Part shown: positions 34,801 through 43,597 of the stretch, one piece after another
How positions within the stretch are numbered: the stretch's first letter is position 1
Layout of the letters: the number at the start of each line of letters is the position of its first letter
Source: Sinorhizobium kostiense
Lineage (GTDB): Bacteria > Pseudomonadota > Alphaproteobacteria > Rhizobiales > Rhizobiaceae
DNA: 64,000 nucleotides
Assembly (NCBI RefSeq): GCF_017874595.1
Contig: NZ_JAGILA010000001.1
Span: 372,001 to 436,000, forward strand
Direction: 5' to 3'
The notes under the pieces: model-generated
What the model saw: the letters and a program-made list of their open reading frames with translations, nothing else
Databases searched by the model: none
Told to the model about the DNA's origin: nothing
Program-made: the position numbers and the translations under genes

Positions 34801-36911
34801 GCGACCTTCGGGGCGGGCTTGTCCGCCGCTCGCGCACGGCGCCAGACGATGAGGCCGAACAAGGCGGCCAGTGTAAAGCCGATCTCGTCGGTGAGCGGCA
34901 GGGCAGCCAGCAAGGTGAAGGCGGCAGCGGCCGCAAGCACCCGCTCGACGATGCCGAGCCGGACGGCGAGGAAGCCGATCACCGCGGCGCCCCAGAGGCC
35001 GATCGCAACAGCGGTCTTCACGACGATATAGCCGACAGCAGCGGGGTAGCCGATAGCCGCGGCGGTGGCGCCACCATCCTGAAGCATGAGCGCCGGGGAA
35101 TAGACGGCCATGAAGGGGATGACGAAGCCTGCCGCTGCCACTTTGATCGCCTGGATCGCGATCTTGAGCCCGCTTTCGCGCGCGATCGGCGCCGCCGCGA
35201 AGCAGGCGAGCGCGACAGGCGGCGTCAGATCCGCGAGGATGCCGAAATAGAAAACGAACATGTGGCTGACGATGAGGGGCACGCCGAGTTCCAGGAGCGC
35301 CGGCCCGGCAATCGAGGAAGTGATGATGTAATTCGGGATCGTCGGGATGCCCATCCCGAGCACGAGGCAGGTCACCATTGTGAGGAGCAGCGAGAGGAAC
35401 AGGCTCTTGCCGCCGACGGAGACGATGAATTGCCCGAACGTGTTGGCAGCGCCGGTCAATGTCATCGTGCCGATGATCACGCCGACAAGCGCGCAGGCGA
35501 CCGCCACCGGCAAGGCTGTCTTGGCGCCCTCGGCGAGTGCATCCCGGCAGATGACCAGCGTCTCCCGGCCGCCTTTCGAAAGCGCGTTACCGGCAATCAG
35601 CAGCGCCAGGGCGGCAACGACTACGCCGGTGCCGAATTGGAAGAAAGCCGCCGCGACGAGCCCAAGGCCGATCCAGAAGATGATTCGGATGATGCCGGCG
35701 GGAAGGCCGAGGGCAGCAGAGCTGCCGAGGATAAGGAGCCCAGTGAAGGCGAGACCGACTGTCCCGGCGAATAGCGGCGTGTAGCCGGAGAACAGGAGCC
35801 AGACCAGAGCCGCCAGAGGCAGGATCAGATACCATTGCTCGGCGATCGCCGCCTTGGCCGAGGGCAGATCCGCTTTCGGCAGACCGAGCAGGCCGTGTTT
35901 GCCCGCCTCCAGGTGGACCATCCAGAAGGCAGAGGCGAAATAGAGGATCGCCGGGATGATCGCGGCCTTGACGATCTCGTGATATTCGACGCCGAGCGTT
36001 TCGGCCATGATGAAGGCAACCGCGCCCATGACCGGCGGCATGATCTGACCGCCCATCGAGGCCGTTGCCTCCACGCCGCCCGCGAAGGCCGGCCGATAGC
36101 CGAACTTCTTCATCAGCGGGATCGTGAACTGACCGGTGGTCACGACGTTGGCGACGCCGGATCCGGAGATGGTGCCCATGAGGCCGGAGGAGACGATCGC
36201 CACCTTCGCCGGGCCGCCGCGTCGGCTGCCGACGAAGCTCAGCGAAACGTCGGTGAAGAGCCGGATCATGCCAGCCTTTTCGAGGAAGGCGCCGAAGAGG
36301 ATGAAGAGGAATATGTAGGTCGACGACACCAGGGTCGGGATGCCGTAAATGCCCTCGGTTCCGTAGGCCATATGGTCGATCACCTGCGAGAAATCGTAGC
36401 CGCGATGGTCGAGCGGCGGCGGCAGATATTCTCCGAAAAGGCTATAGGCGAGAAAAAGCCCGGAGATGATCGGTAAGGCCGGGCCCATCAGGGCCCAGGC
36501 GGCGGCGAACACGACCGCGAGAGCAAGGACGCCCATGACGATGTCGCGCGGCAGGGGGTCGCCCGCTCTGACAAGCAAGGCCGCGTATTCATAGCACTGG
36601 TAGAAGGCAACCGCGGCGCCGAGGAGGGCCAAACCCCAGGCGATGGCCTTGGCAAGGCCGACGCGCCCCGAAGGCAGCGTGAGCAGGGGAAATACAAGCA
36701 CAGTGGCGAAGCCCACGTGAACCGCCCGCACGATTTGGCTCGGCAGGTCGATGAGATGCGCGGCGGTCGCGATCTGGAAAACGGAGAAGGCGAACGCGAT
36801 CGCAAACAACACCCGCCCCTCCCAGGTCTTTGGAAAGACCTGCGTCAAGGCGTCGTGCCTGTGCAACTCCGCCGCTGCGATCTGGTCTTGTTTGTTATTG
36901 CTGTCGAGCAT
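34797..36911 (-). CDS. TRAP transporter fused permease (4TM-12TM, TAXI type)
   Basis: A 704-residue membrane protein in which the small (DctQ-like) and large (DctM-like) TRAP subunits are fused, the form that pairs with TAXI binding proteins. Many hydrophobic segments are seen; conserved large-subunit stretches include GSGVANVVTTGQFTIPLMK, GGVEATASMGGQIMPPVMGA and GMGIPTIPNYII. It uses an ion gradient to import the solute presented by the TAXI protein encoded just upstream (36980-37936). The substrate is probably an organic acid or amino acid. Confidence 0.92.
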   Translation of the reverse strand: MLDSNNKQDQIAAAELHRHDALTQVFPKTWEGRVLFAIAFAFSVFQIATAAHLIDLPSQIVRAVHVGFATVLVFPLLTLPSGRVGLAKAIAWGLALLGAAVAFYQCYEYAALLVRAGDPLPRDIVMGVLALAVVFAAAWALMGPALPIISGLFLAYSLFGEYLPPPLDHRGYDFSQVIDHMAYGTEGIYGIPTLVSSTYIFLFILFGAFLEKAGMIRLFTDVSLSFVGSRRGGPAKVAIVSSGLMGTISGSGVANVVTTGQFTIPLMKKFGYRPAFAGGVEATASMGGQIMPPVMGAVAFIMAETLGVEYHEIVKAAIIPAILYFASAFWMVHLEAGKHGLLGLPKADLPSAKAAIAEQWYLILPLAALVWLLFSGYTPLFAGTVGLAFTGLLILGSSAALGLPAGIIRIIFWIGLGLVAAAFFQFGTGVVVAALALLIAGNALSKGGRETLVICRDALAEGAKTALPVAVACALVGVIIGTMTLTGAANTFGQFIVSVGGKSLFLSLLLTMVTCLVLGMGIPTIPNYIITSSIAGPALLELGVPLIVSHMFVFYFGILADLTPPVALACFAAAPIARESGLKIAIQAIKVAAAGFVIPFMAVYSPALMLQDGGATAAAIGYPAAVGYIVVKTAVAIGLWGAAVIGFLAVRLGIVERVLAAAAAFTLLAALPLTDEIGFTLAALFGLIVWRRARAADKPAPKVA

Positions 36912-36979
36912 GGATCCCTCCCGAAAATCCGAGCATGTGCGGCGGCATAGCGTTTGTGGTTATGCCGCCGCCCGTCGCG

Positions 36980-37936
36980 TCAGAGCAGGCCCTTTTCCTT
37001 GTAGAAGCGCTCGGCCCCCGGATGGAGAGGAACGGGCATGCCTTTCAGCGCCTCCTCGATGCGGATCTGCGCCGCTGCACTGTGCGCCGCCTGGAGGGCC
37101 GGCAGGTTCTCGAAGAGCTGCTTGGTCATCTGGTACGCGGTTTCGTCGGAGACCTCCGAATGGGTGACGAGGAAGTTCACCACGGCCACCGTCTGTACAT
37201 CGCTGTCCTGGCCCTGGTAAGTGCCGGCCGGAACGGTGGCGGCGACATAGGGTGCGCCCAGTTTCGTGGCGATCTCTTCGGGGATCGCAACCATCTGCAC
37301 GTCGACGGAGGTCGCAAGATCCTTGAAGGAGGAAACGCCGAGGCCCGCCGACTGCAGCGTGGCGTCGAGCTGACGGTTCTTCATCAGCTCCACGGACTCC
37401 GCGAACGGAAGGTATTCGGTCTTGCCGAGATCGTCATAGCTCATGCCGGCTGCTGCAAGGATTGCGCGCGCATTGAGTTCCGTGCCGGACTTCGGCGCGC
37501 CAACGGAAAGGCTCTTGCCCTTGAAATCCGTAACGGTCTTGATGCCCGATTCCTTGGAAGCCATTATCTGGATGTAGTTCGGATAGATGGCGGCAATGCC
37601 GCGCAGCTTGTCGAGCGGCCCCTTGAAGCCGGCCTCGGTGTTCCCTTCCCAGGCAAGTTTGACGGAATCACCGAGAGCGAAGGCGATCTCGCCGCGGCCC
37701 TGCTGTAGCAGGTTCAGGTTCTCGACCGAGGCCTTCGTCGCCTGCACCTGTGTGCGCGCGCCTTCGATCTTCTCGCCGTAGATTTTCGAAAGCGCGACGC
37801 CGAGCGGATAGTACACGCCCGAGGTGCCGCCCGTCAGGACATTGATGAACTCGTCCGCTTTGGCCGAAGCTGCCGAAAGGGCAATGGACGTGCTTGCGAT
37901 TGCCGCGATAGCGGCGCGTTTGAGTATCGGATTCAT
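36980..37936 (-). CDS. TAXI family TRAP solute-binding protein
   Basis: A 318-residue periplasmic protein with a Sec signal (ending ASAKA, about residue 28). The TAXI start is typical: FINVLTGGTSGVYYPLGVAL. ATG 37936 has GGGAGGA upstream and a sigma-54 promoter 70-86 bp away. An upstream open stretch to 38056 runs across that promoter and is not coding. It is the first gene of a five-gene operon with permease, DUF1850 protein, sensor kinase and regulator. Confidence 0.92.
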   Translation of the reverse strand: MNPILKRAAIAAIASTSIALSAASAKADEFINVLTGGTSGVYYPLGVALSKIYGEKIEGARTQVQATKASVENLNLLQQGRGEIAFALGDSVKLAWEGNTEAGFKGPLDKLRGIAAIYPNYIQIMASKESGIKTVTDFKGKSLSVGAPKSGTELNARAILAAAGMSYDDLGKTEYLPFAESVELMKNRQLDATLQSAGLGVSSFKDLATSVDVQMVAIPEEIATKLGAPYVAATVPAGTYQGQDSDVQTVAVVNFLVTHSEVSDETAYQMTKQLFENLPALQAAHSAAAQIRIEEALKGMPVPLHPGAERFYKEKGLL

Positions 37937-38005
37937 AGAATTCCTCCCATCCATTTCCGTTGGGCGGAGCACGGCTCTCGCGGAACCGGACCGCGTCAAT
38001 AGAGT

Positions 38006-38022
38006 AGCAAGATGCGGGCCAA
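38006..38022 (-). promoter_or_regulatory. Sigma-54 (RpoN) promoter of the TAXI-TRAP operon
   Basis: Read on the minus strand, TTGGCCCGCATCTTGCT matches YTGGCACG-N4-TTGCW at all positions but one (TGGCCC for TGGCAC), with the correct -24/-12 spacing. The ATG lies about 60 bp after the predicted start. The operon itself encodes a sigma-54 activator. Confidence 0.8.
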
Positions 38023-38067
38023 GTCTAAATGCTTGAATTTGCAAGGGCGGAAACAAACCGCACCTCC

Positions 38068-38091
38068 AGTCTGGCGGAATTCCGCCAGACT
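38068..38091. promoter_or_regulatory. 24-bp perfect palindrome, candidate UAS for the DctD-like regulator
   Basis: The half-site AGTCTGGCGGAA is followed directly by its exact reverse complement. The centre is about 65 bp upstream of the -24/-12 element, a usual place for an enhancer bound by an NtrC-type dimer. Confidence 0.7.
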
Positions 38092-38102
38092 CTTCCTGGC
38101 CG

Positions 38103-38117
38103 CTGGCAAGATTCCGC
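38103..38117. promoter_or_regulatory. Degenerate second UAS copy
   Basis: CTGGC-N3-ATTCCGC repeats the core of the palindrome at 38068-38091 with 32-bp spacing, close to three helical turns, so two dimers could bind on one face. The region from here to 38347 shows nothing else supportable. Confidence 0.45.
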
Positions 38118-38347
38118 TTTCAATGGAATGTCGGGTGGCGCCTCGTTGCTGAAGCTTTCTTGCGGGCGAAACGCCGCTTGGCTGCCCTCGCTTCAGCCGC
38201 AGGGCCGAGCCCAGCGTCTTCAGCACGCCTTTGGTCGCAAATTGCACAGGGGTTTCTGTTCGTCAGCCGCTCGGCGAACTGAGTCGAACCCTCGTTCGCG
38301 TTGCTGGGAAGATTGGCTCGGGCTTTTTCTGAACCGCACTTGACGCG

Positions 38348-38377
38348 GAGAGGCCTGTCCACTGGGACAGGCCTCTC
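38348..38377 (-). terminator. Perfect 13-bp hairpin downstream of the DUF1236 gene
   Basis: GAGAGGCCTGTCC-ACTG-GGACAGGCCTCTC is an uninterrupted stem with a 4-base loop, 39 bp beyond the stop of the minus-strand DUF1236 gene. There is no T-run on either side, but the stem is strong. Confidence 0.6.
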
Positions 38378-38415
38378 GTTCGAGGGAAGCGGCGCTCGTC
38401 CGCGTGGATGCTCAG

Positions 38416-39087
38416 CTAGACGATGATCAGCACGATCTCCAGCGTCGATGGATGGACGATGATGATCCGGCCGTCCGCCAGAACGAAGAACAGGAAACCC
38501 TCGTATGCCGGGACGATCCGGACGATTCGCTCCGGCAGAGGTCTCAGCTTCACCTTGACAGTCTCCGGAATTGCCACGCCCACGGAAACGTCGAAGTCGA
38601 CATCGATCGGCTCGACTTTTTCCTCACGGATGACCTGTGTGATTTCCGTCTTCTGCTCCACCGTCACGTCGACGTTCGTGGTTTGCTCCGTGGTCTGACC
38701 TTCCTGCTGCTGAGTTTCGCCCTCGGCCGGCTGCTGCTCGGTACCGGTCTGGCCCTCCTGCTGCTGGCTCTCGCCCTCGGCGGGCTGCTGCGTCCCGGAT
38801 TCGGCCTGCCCCTGCTGCTGGGTGGCGTCTGTTTCCGGCTGCTGCGCCGGATCCGCGCCCTCAGTTTCGGCTGCGCCTTGCTCCGCTCCGGACTGCTGTT
38901 CAGTCTGTGCGGCCCCGCCTTGAGCGTCAGGTTGCGTTTCCTGAACCGCTCCACCTTGCGGACATTCGGTCCCCTCCGGGCACTCGGTTGCTTGGCCCTG
39001 CGCCGGTTGCTCGGTCTGCGCGAAAGCAGGTCCGTAGGCGACCCCCAGGCTCAAGGCAATTGCACTTTTGATGAGGATATTTGTCAT
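38416..39087 (-). CDS. DUF1236 protein with Gln/Glu-rich low-complexity middle
   Basis: A 223-residue exported protein. A Sec signal ends at PAFAQ (about residue 24). Residues 25-140 are low complexity (Gln, Glu, Gly, Thr) with a tandem repeat of about 16 residues (QQPAEGETQQQEGQT). The C-terminus is the DUF1236 module, ending VLADGRIIIVHPSTLEIV. ATG 39087 starts at the signal peptide; the open frame further upstream crosses the promoter. A candidate EcfG promoter lies at 39127-39152. DUF1236 proteins are common in Rhizobiales and lack a known function; a disordered periplasmic protein is likely. Confidence 0.85.
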   Translation of the reverse strand: MTNILIKSAIALSLGVAYGPAFAQTEQPAQGQATECPEGTECPQGGAVQETQPDAQGGAAQTEQQSGAEQGAAETEGADPAQQPETDATQQQGQAESGTQQPAEGESQQQEGQTGTEQQPAEGETQQQEGQTTEQTTNVDVTVEQKTEITQVIREEKVEPIDVDFDVSVGVAIPETVKVKLRPLPERIVRIVPAYEGFLFFVLADGRIIIVHPSTLEIVLIIV

Positions 39088-39126
39088 GGAAAGATTCTCC
39101 AGTCCCGAAAGTCCCTTCGGTATCCA

Positions 39127-39152
39127 AACCACCCGGATGGAACCTTTGTTCC
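39127..39152 (-). promoter_or_regulatory. Candidate EcfG/RpoE2 promoter of the DUF1236 gene
   Basis: On the minus strand GGAAC (39152-39148), 19 bp, TT (39128-39127), about 40 bp before the ATG at 39087. A GGAAC on the other strand overlaps, but its TT is at 17 bp. Confidence 0.6.
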
Positions 39153-39261
39153 CGCGGCAGTTACGCCTCATGCGTGTCACAATGGCTGCGGGACGCGCGA
39201 AGCGCTGCCTGCGGAACATCTCGCATTGTGGCGGGTTGAGCGCTGCAGAATTGGAGAGCGC

Positions 39262-40089
39262 ATGAAAGAGCACATCGCAGAAATCGCGACGGCTTTACGG
39301 TTGCGTCACGCCGTTCTTTTCGTCGGGGCGGGGGTGTCGATGAGCGTCGGCCTGCCCTCCTGGAAGAAGCTGATCGATCACATGCTGAATGACCTGCATC
39401 TCGACGGCTCCCTCATGCGGGACCCCAACATCACCTACCAGACCATTGCCGAATGCTACCGGCTGCGACACGGGAATATCGGCACCTTGTGCGAGTGGAT
39501 GCGGAAGAATTGGAGCGTGTCGCCGGAGCGCGTCGGGCAATCCGAACTGCACCGGCTGATCGTCGATCTCGACTTTCCGGTGATCTACACGACCAATTAC
39601 GACGACAACCTCGAGACGGCCTATGAGGTCCACGGCAAACGCCATACCAAAATCAGTCACGCGCGAGACCTCGCCTGCGCCCCGGTAGGCATCACCCAGA
39701 TCGTCAAGTATCACGGCGACTTCGACGACACGGACACGCTGGTGCTGACCGAGACCGACTATTTCAACCGGCTCTCGTTCGACTCTCCGCTGGATGTCCG
39801 CTTCCGCAGCGACGCCCTCGGCGCCACAGTCCTCTTTATCGGCTACAGTATGTCGGACATGAACATTCGTCTGCTCCTCCATCGGATCTGGAGCACCTGG
39901 CAAGGGTCTGGCTACGAGAAGGATCGACCGCAGTCCTATGTATTCATGTTCCGGCCGAATCCCGTTCAACAGGCGACCCTTGCCAATTGGGGCGTGACGG
40001 TTATCGAAGGCAAAGGCCGGGATGCACAGCATGCGCTCGTCACCTTCATGCGCGAGCTGCGTGCCGAAGTCCACAAGGGCGCTAGATGA
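39262..40089 (+). CDS. SIR2-like domain protein
   Basis: A 275-residue single-domain protein of the SIR2_2 type. The NAD-binding motifs are FVGAGVSMSVGLPSW (about residues 20-34), YTTNYDDNLE (about 110-119), KYHGDFDD (about 150) and FIGYSMSDMNIRLLL (about 193-207). This SIR2 branch includes NAD-consuming effectors of anti-phage systems, but no partner gene (nuclease, helicase, Argonaute, TIR) is next to it. GGAGAG precedes ATG 39262; the frame is open upstream across the divergent gene and is not coding there. NADase or deacylase activity cannot be told apart by eye. Confidence 0.8.
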   Translation: MKEHIAEIATALRLRHAVLFVGAGVSMSVGLPSWKKLIDHMLNDLHLDGSLMRDPNITYQTIAECYRLRHGNIGTLCEWMRKNWSVSPERVGQSELHRLIVDLDFPVIYTTNYDDNLETAYEVHGKRHTKISHARDLACAPVGITQIVKYHGDFDDTDTLVLTETDYFNRLSFDSPLDVRFRSDALGATVLFIGYSMSDMNIRLLLHRIWSTWQGSGYEKDRPQSYVFMFRPNPVQQATLANWGVTVIEGKGRDAQHALVTFMRELRAEVHKGAR

Positions 40090-40201
40090 GCGAAATGCAC
40101 TCTCCGCCCAACTGAGAAATCGCCATGGAATACAGGGCGAACTGCGAGGGAGGGCGCGTCAAAGGAACGATGCGCTGGCCGCTCTCCCGCATGGACAAGG
40201 A

Positions 40202-40906
40202 TCATACTGACCGGGTCAACCCGCCATCCACCCGAATATTCTGGCCAGTGATGTAGCCGGCCCCCTCCGAGGCGAGAAAGGCGACGGTTGCGGCGATCTC
40301 TTCGCTCGTTCCGTAGCGCTTCATCGGTACGCTCTCGCGGCGCGCCTCGGTCGCCGGCAGGCTGTCGATCCAGCCCGGAAGGATGTTGTTGATGCGGATA
40401 TTGTCCTTCGCGTAAGTGTCCGCATAGATCTTAGTGTAGGCCGCAAGACCGGCGCGGAAGACGGCGGAGGTCGGGAACATCTCCGAAGGCTCGAAGGCCC
40501 AGGCGGTCGAGATATTGATGATTGCACCTGCCCGCTGGTCTTGCATGACCGGCGTCACCAACCGCACCGAGCGGATGACGTTCATCAGATAGGTATCCAG
40601 CCCCCTGTGCCAATCATCGTCGCTGACTTCCACGATCGGTGCGCGCGGACCGTGACCGGCGCTATTGACGAGCACGTCGATCCGGCCCCAGGACGAGACG
40701 GCGAGGTCGACGAGCCGCTTCAGATCGTCGCTCGACTGGTTCGATCCGGTGACGCCGACGCCGCCGAGTTCGCTCGCCAGCGCTTCGCCTTTGCCGGACG
40801 AGGACAGGATCGCAACCCGGTAGCCATCGGCTGCAAGCCTGCGCGCTGCGGCAGCGCCCATGCCGCTGCCCCCCGCCGTTATCATCGCGACCTTCTCCTT
40901 TGCCAT
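40202..40906 (-). CDS. SDR family protein lacking the YxxxK motif
   Basis: A 234-residue classical-length SDR. The nucleotide motif (TAGGSGMG), VNSAGHG and the catalytic-position serine (INISTAW) are present, and the C-terminus GYITGQNIRVDGGLTRSV is normal. At the place of YxxxK the sequence is PTSAVFRAG, so both Tyr and Lys are absent. It may therefore be catalytically divergent. ATG 40906 has AAGGA upstream; the open frame to 40954 is unlikely. It stands alone, convergent with the SIR2-like gene. Confidence 0.85.
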   Translation of the reverse strand: MAKEKVAMITAGGSGMGAAAARRLAADGYRVAILSSSGKGEALASELGGVGVTGSNQSSDDLKRLVDLAVSSWGRIDVLVNSAGHGPRAPIVEVSDDDWHRGLDTYLMNVIRSVRLVTPVMQDQRAGAIINISTAWAFEPSEMFPTSAVFRAGLAAYTKIYADTYAKDNIRINNILPGWIDSLPATEARRESVPMKRYGTSEEIAATVAFLASEGAGYITGQNIRVDGGLTRSV

Positions 40907-41227
40907 GCCATATCCTTTCAAGACACTCGTCCAAGCTGGAGCGGAGTTTGGCATGGGTTGCGACCGAGAGCGAAGCGGAAAACGCGTGCTTCTCTCGCAA
41001 TCTGGATATCGCCGCGCAATCGGGCTATGGCGGCGGGGGCCTCATTTACCGAAGGCTAATATTTCAGTGACAGGCTAGCGCATCCGGTTCTCGCTTTTCC
41101 ACCGATCGTGATGGCAATCACCGAGCGGTTTCCGCAGGAAAGGGCGCGAGAAGGCGAAGATCGGGAACTGAGGGAAAGGTCGGCGGCCTGGTGCCCCTTT
41201 CGGCTCGGCGGTGTCAGGGCGAGTTTG
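40907..41227. other. 321-bp gap between SDR and GGDEF-EAL genes
   Basis: This divergent intergenic stretch should hold both promoters. I see no convincing -35/-10 pair, no EcfG or sigma-54 site, no strong hairpin and no repeat. The GGDEF-EAL frame stays open back to a GTG at 41108, but the residues there are charged and unlike a signal or membrane start. Confidence 0.5.
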
Positions 41228-43597
41228 ATGAATACGCATTCGGTAGAGAGCCGCTTCATATTGATCGTCGCAAGCGCGCTCATGCTGCTGATCGCGCCGC
41301 TGTTCGTGCTCTTCTTCTATCTTTCGAACGAGCGCGCCTACCGCGAGGTCGTCGATCACGGGCAGGCCTTGCTCAAGGCGAATTCGCTTGCGCTCGGAAA
41401 ACCGCTCTGGGATTTCGACGAGGAAAGCGTACGGCAGATCGCGAGCACGATTTTCACCGATCGTTCCGTCCTGGCGGTCCATGTGCACGAGATTTCCGGC
41501 GGCCTCGAGATCAAGCTCCCGGATCATGGCAAAAGCCAGGACCCGCCGGGACTGCTGCTTTCTACGCCCATCCATTATCGATCCGTCGACGGTGCCAAGA
41601 CGGTCGGCAGTCTGGAAATCACCATTCGGCAGCGCGACCTGCTATCGGACTTCGAGGTCGATGACGCCGTTTATGTCGGCATTTTCCTCTTTTCGATCGC
41701 GATCATCACGGCGGCCGCAATTCTCGGCAATCGCATGATGGTCACGCGGCCGCTGCTCCGATTGACCCAGGCCATCGAAGCAACACGGCGGCTCGGATCG
41801 CGACATCTGGTCGACTGGGTCTCCGCAGACGAGATGGGCACACTCGCTGCCAACTTCAACGAGATGCAGGCGCGGCTCGCCCAGGAGGAGAACGACCTCA
41901 AGCGCGCCCATGCAAGGACGACGCGGATCTACAATCTCACGCCGGCGAAACTCTATTCGGTAGACGACGACGATCGCCTGACGGCTGTCAGCGACTACTG
42001 GCTGCTCGCGACCGGATATGATCGCGCGAGCGTCCTTGGCCGGCCATTTGCCGATTTCCTCGAGGAGACGACGCGGAGCACCTATGAAAATCGCAAGCGG
42101 CACACGAGGGAAGGCGTGCAAGCCGGCAGCGTCACGGTAAAGTTCAGATGTGCCGACGGCCGCCTGATCGATGTCCTGATCAAGGAGGTTCAGGCGGTGG
42201 ATGCGGGCGAGACGCTTTCGCTTGCCGTCATGACCGACGTCACCGACCTGAAAAGCGCGGAGGAGCGCAACCATCTCCAGGCGATCACCGACCATTTGAC
42301 CGGCTTGCTCAATCGCCCTGGCTTCGAGGCGGCGCTCGACAGCGCCATCCGTCAAGCCGCCGAGAGCGGCGGAGAACTCGCTTGCCTCCTCATCGATCTC
42401 GACCGTTTCAAGCCGATCAATGACAATTTCGGCCACGCGGTCGGCGACCAGGTGCTGCGGCAGATCGCCGGCCGCATCCGCGCGCAGCTTCGCGCGGGAG
42501 ACAAGATCGGACGCCTTGGCGGAGACGAATTTGTCGTGCTGATCCCTGCCGCCAAGGCGAAGAAAGCCGCGCTACAGATTTCGAAGCGCATCGCCGCGGC
42601 TTGCGCGAAGCCCATTCTTGTTGACGGTAATCGGCTTTCGCTGAGCGCCAGCATCGGCGTCTCGGTCTATCCCGCACAAGCAAAGACAGCAGCCGAGCTC
42701 CTGCAGAAGTCGGACCTCGCAATGTATTCCCGTAAACACAACGGCAAGAACGGCACGAAACTGTTCGACCCCTTGATGGCAAGCGTGGCGCAGGAGCGGC
42801 TGAAGATCGAGAGATTTATCGAAACGGGACTGCGCGAAGACTGGTTCGACGTCCATCTCCAGCCGATCGTCGATCTCGAATGCGGGCTCATCGTTGGCTT
42901 TGAAGCGCTGATGCGCCTCAACCACCCGGAACATGGTCTGCTGCCGCCAGCCGATATCATTCGCGTCGCCGAGGAGACGGGCACGATCAAGCGGATCGGC
43001 GAGCGCGTGTTCGACAAGGCGGTGGCGCATCTCGCCCGCCTGTCTTCGCTGCCTGGGCTGGAGAACTCCTATCTGGCGGTCAATGTCTCGCCCCTTCAAT
43101 TCTCCGCGGAATTGCCGGCGAGCACTTTTGCCACCTTGATGAAGTGGGGCATCACCCCCTCGCGCATCGTCTTCGAAATCACCGAAGCCGTGCTGATGCA
43201 TCACAGCCCGGAAGTGCGACAGGTGCTCGAGGCCTTGAGCGCCGCAGGGCTCAAGATCGCACTCGACGATTTCGGCACCGGCTATTCGTCGCTCAGCTAT
43301 CTGCTGCATTTTCCCGTCAACACGATAAAGATCGACCAATCCTTCACCCGCTCGCTGACGGATGAAGACGAGGCCGTCAGGAAGAGGGTCCGAATGCTCG
43401 TGACGGGCATCAACACGGTCGCGAACGAGCTGAATTGCCGCATCGTCGCCGAGGGGGTCGAGACGGAGGAGCAATTGCAAGCGCTCGTGTCGATGGGGGT
43501 CGGCCACGCCCAGGGGTACTATCTCGGGCGGCCCCAAGCGATCGAAATCATCGAATCCGACCTCGGACGTGCTTTGCCAAGGAATGCATCATGCTAA
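41228..43597 (+). CDS. Membrane GGDEF-EAL cyclic-di-GMP protein with HAMP and PAS
   Basis: A 789-residue protein. A membrane segment (about 12-34), a periplasmic sensor of about 120 residues, a second membrane segment (about 157-178), HAMP (to about 232), PAS (about 240-355), GGDEF (about 360-525) and EAL (about 535-780). The active site RLGGDEFVVLI and I-site RAGD five residues before it are intact. The EAL residues are also intact (FEALMRL, DDFGTGYSSL, KIDQSF, EGVETEE). Both activities could work. ATG 41228 opens the first membrane helix. It overlaps the periplasmic binding protein gene by 7 bp, a likely sensing partner. Confidence 0.9.
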   Translation: MNTHSVESRFILIVASALMLLIAPLFVLFFYLSNERAYREVVDHGQALLKANSLALGKPLWDFDEESVRQIASTIFTDRSVLAVHVHEISGGLEIKLPDHGKSQDPPGLLLSTPIHYRSVDGAKTVGSLEITIRQRDLLSDFEVDDAVYVGIFLFSIAIITAAAILGNRMMVTRPLLRLTQAIEATRRLGSRHLVDWVSADEMGTLAANFNEMQARLAQEENDLKRAHARTTRIYNLTPAKLYSVDDDDRLTAVSDYWLLATGYDRASVLGRPFADFLEETTRSTYENRKRHTREGVQAGSVTVKFRCADGRLIDVLIKEVQAVDAGETLSLAVMTDVTDLKSAEERNHLQAITDHLTGLLNRPGFEAALDSAIRQAAESGGELACLLIDLDRFKPINDNFGHAVGDQVLRQIAGRIRAQLRAGDKIGRLGGDEFVVLIPAAKAKKAALQISKRIAAACAKPILVDGNRLSLSASIGVSVYPAQAKTAAELLQKSDLAMYSRKHNGKNGTKLFDPLMASVAQERLKIERFIETGLREDWFDVHLQPIVDLECGLIVGFEALMRLNHPEHGLLPPADIIRVAEETGTIKRIGERVFDKAVAHLARLSSLPGLENSYLAVNVSPLQFSAELPASTFATLMKWGITPSRIVFEITEAVLMHHSPEVRQVLEALSAAGLKIALDDFGTGYSSLSYLLHFPVNTIKIDQSFTRSLTDEDEAVRKRVRMLVTGINTVANELNCRIVAEGVETEEQLQALVSMGVGHAQGYYLGRPQAIEIIESDLGRALPRNASC

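Noticed and set aside
38240..38330. Minus-strand GGGTTCGACTC resembling a tRNA T-arm
   Set aside because: No acceptor stem, D-arm or anticodon arm can be built around it.
38120..38362. Minus-strand 80-codon frame between the UAS and the DUF1236 hairpin
   Set aside because: Basic, low-information sequence that starts inside the hairpin stem; no domain or ribosome site.
39139..39162. GGAAC-N17-TT before the SIR2-like gene
   Set aside because: The spacing is 17, one short of the EcfG rule of 18-19; the reverse-strand site for the DUF1236 gene fits better.
41164..41190. GGAAC upstream of the GGDEF-EAL gene
   Set aside because: No TT at 18 or 19 bp. GGAAC at 11510, 21792, 37982 and 45814 was rejected for the same reason, which serves as a rough negative control.
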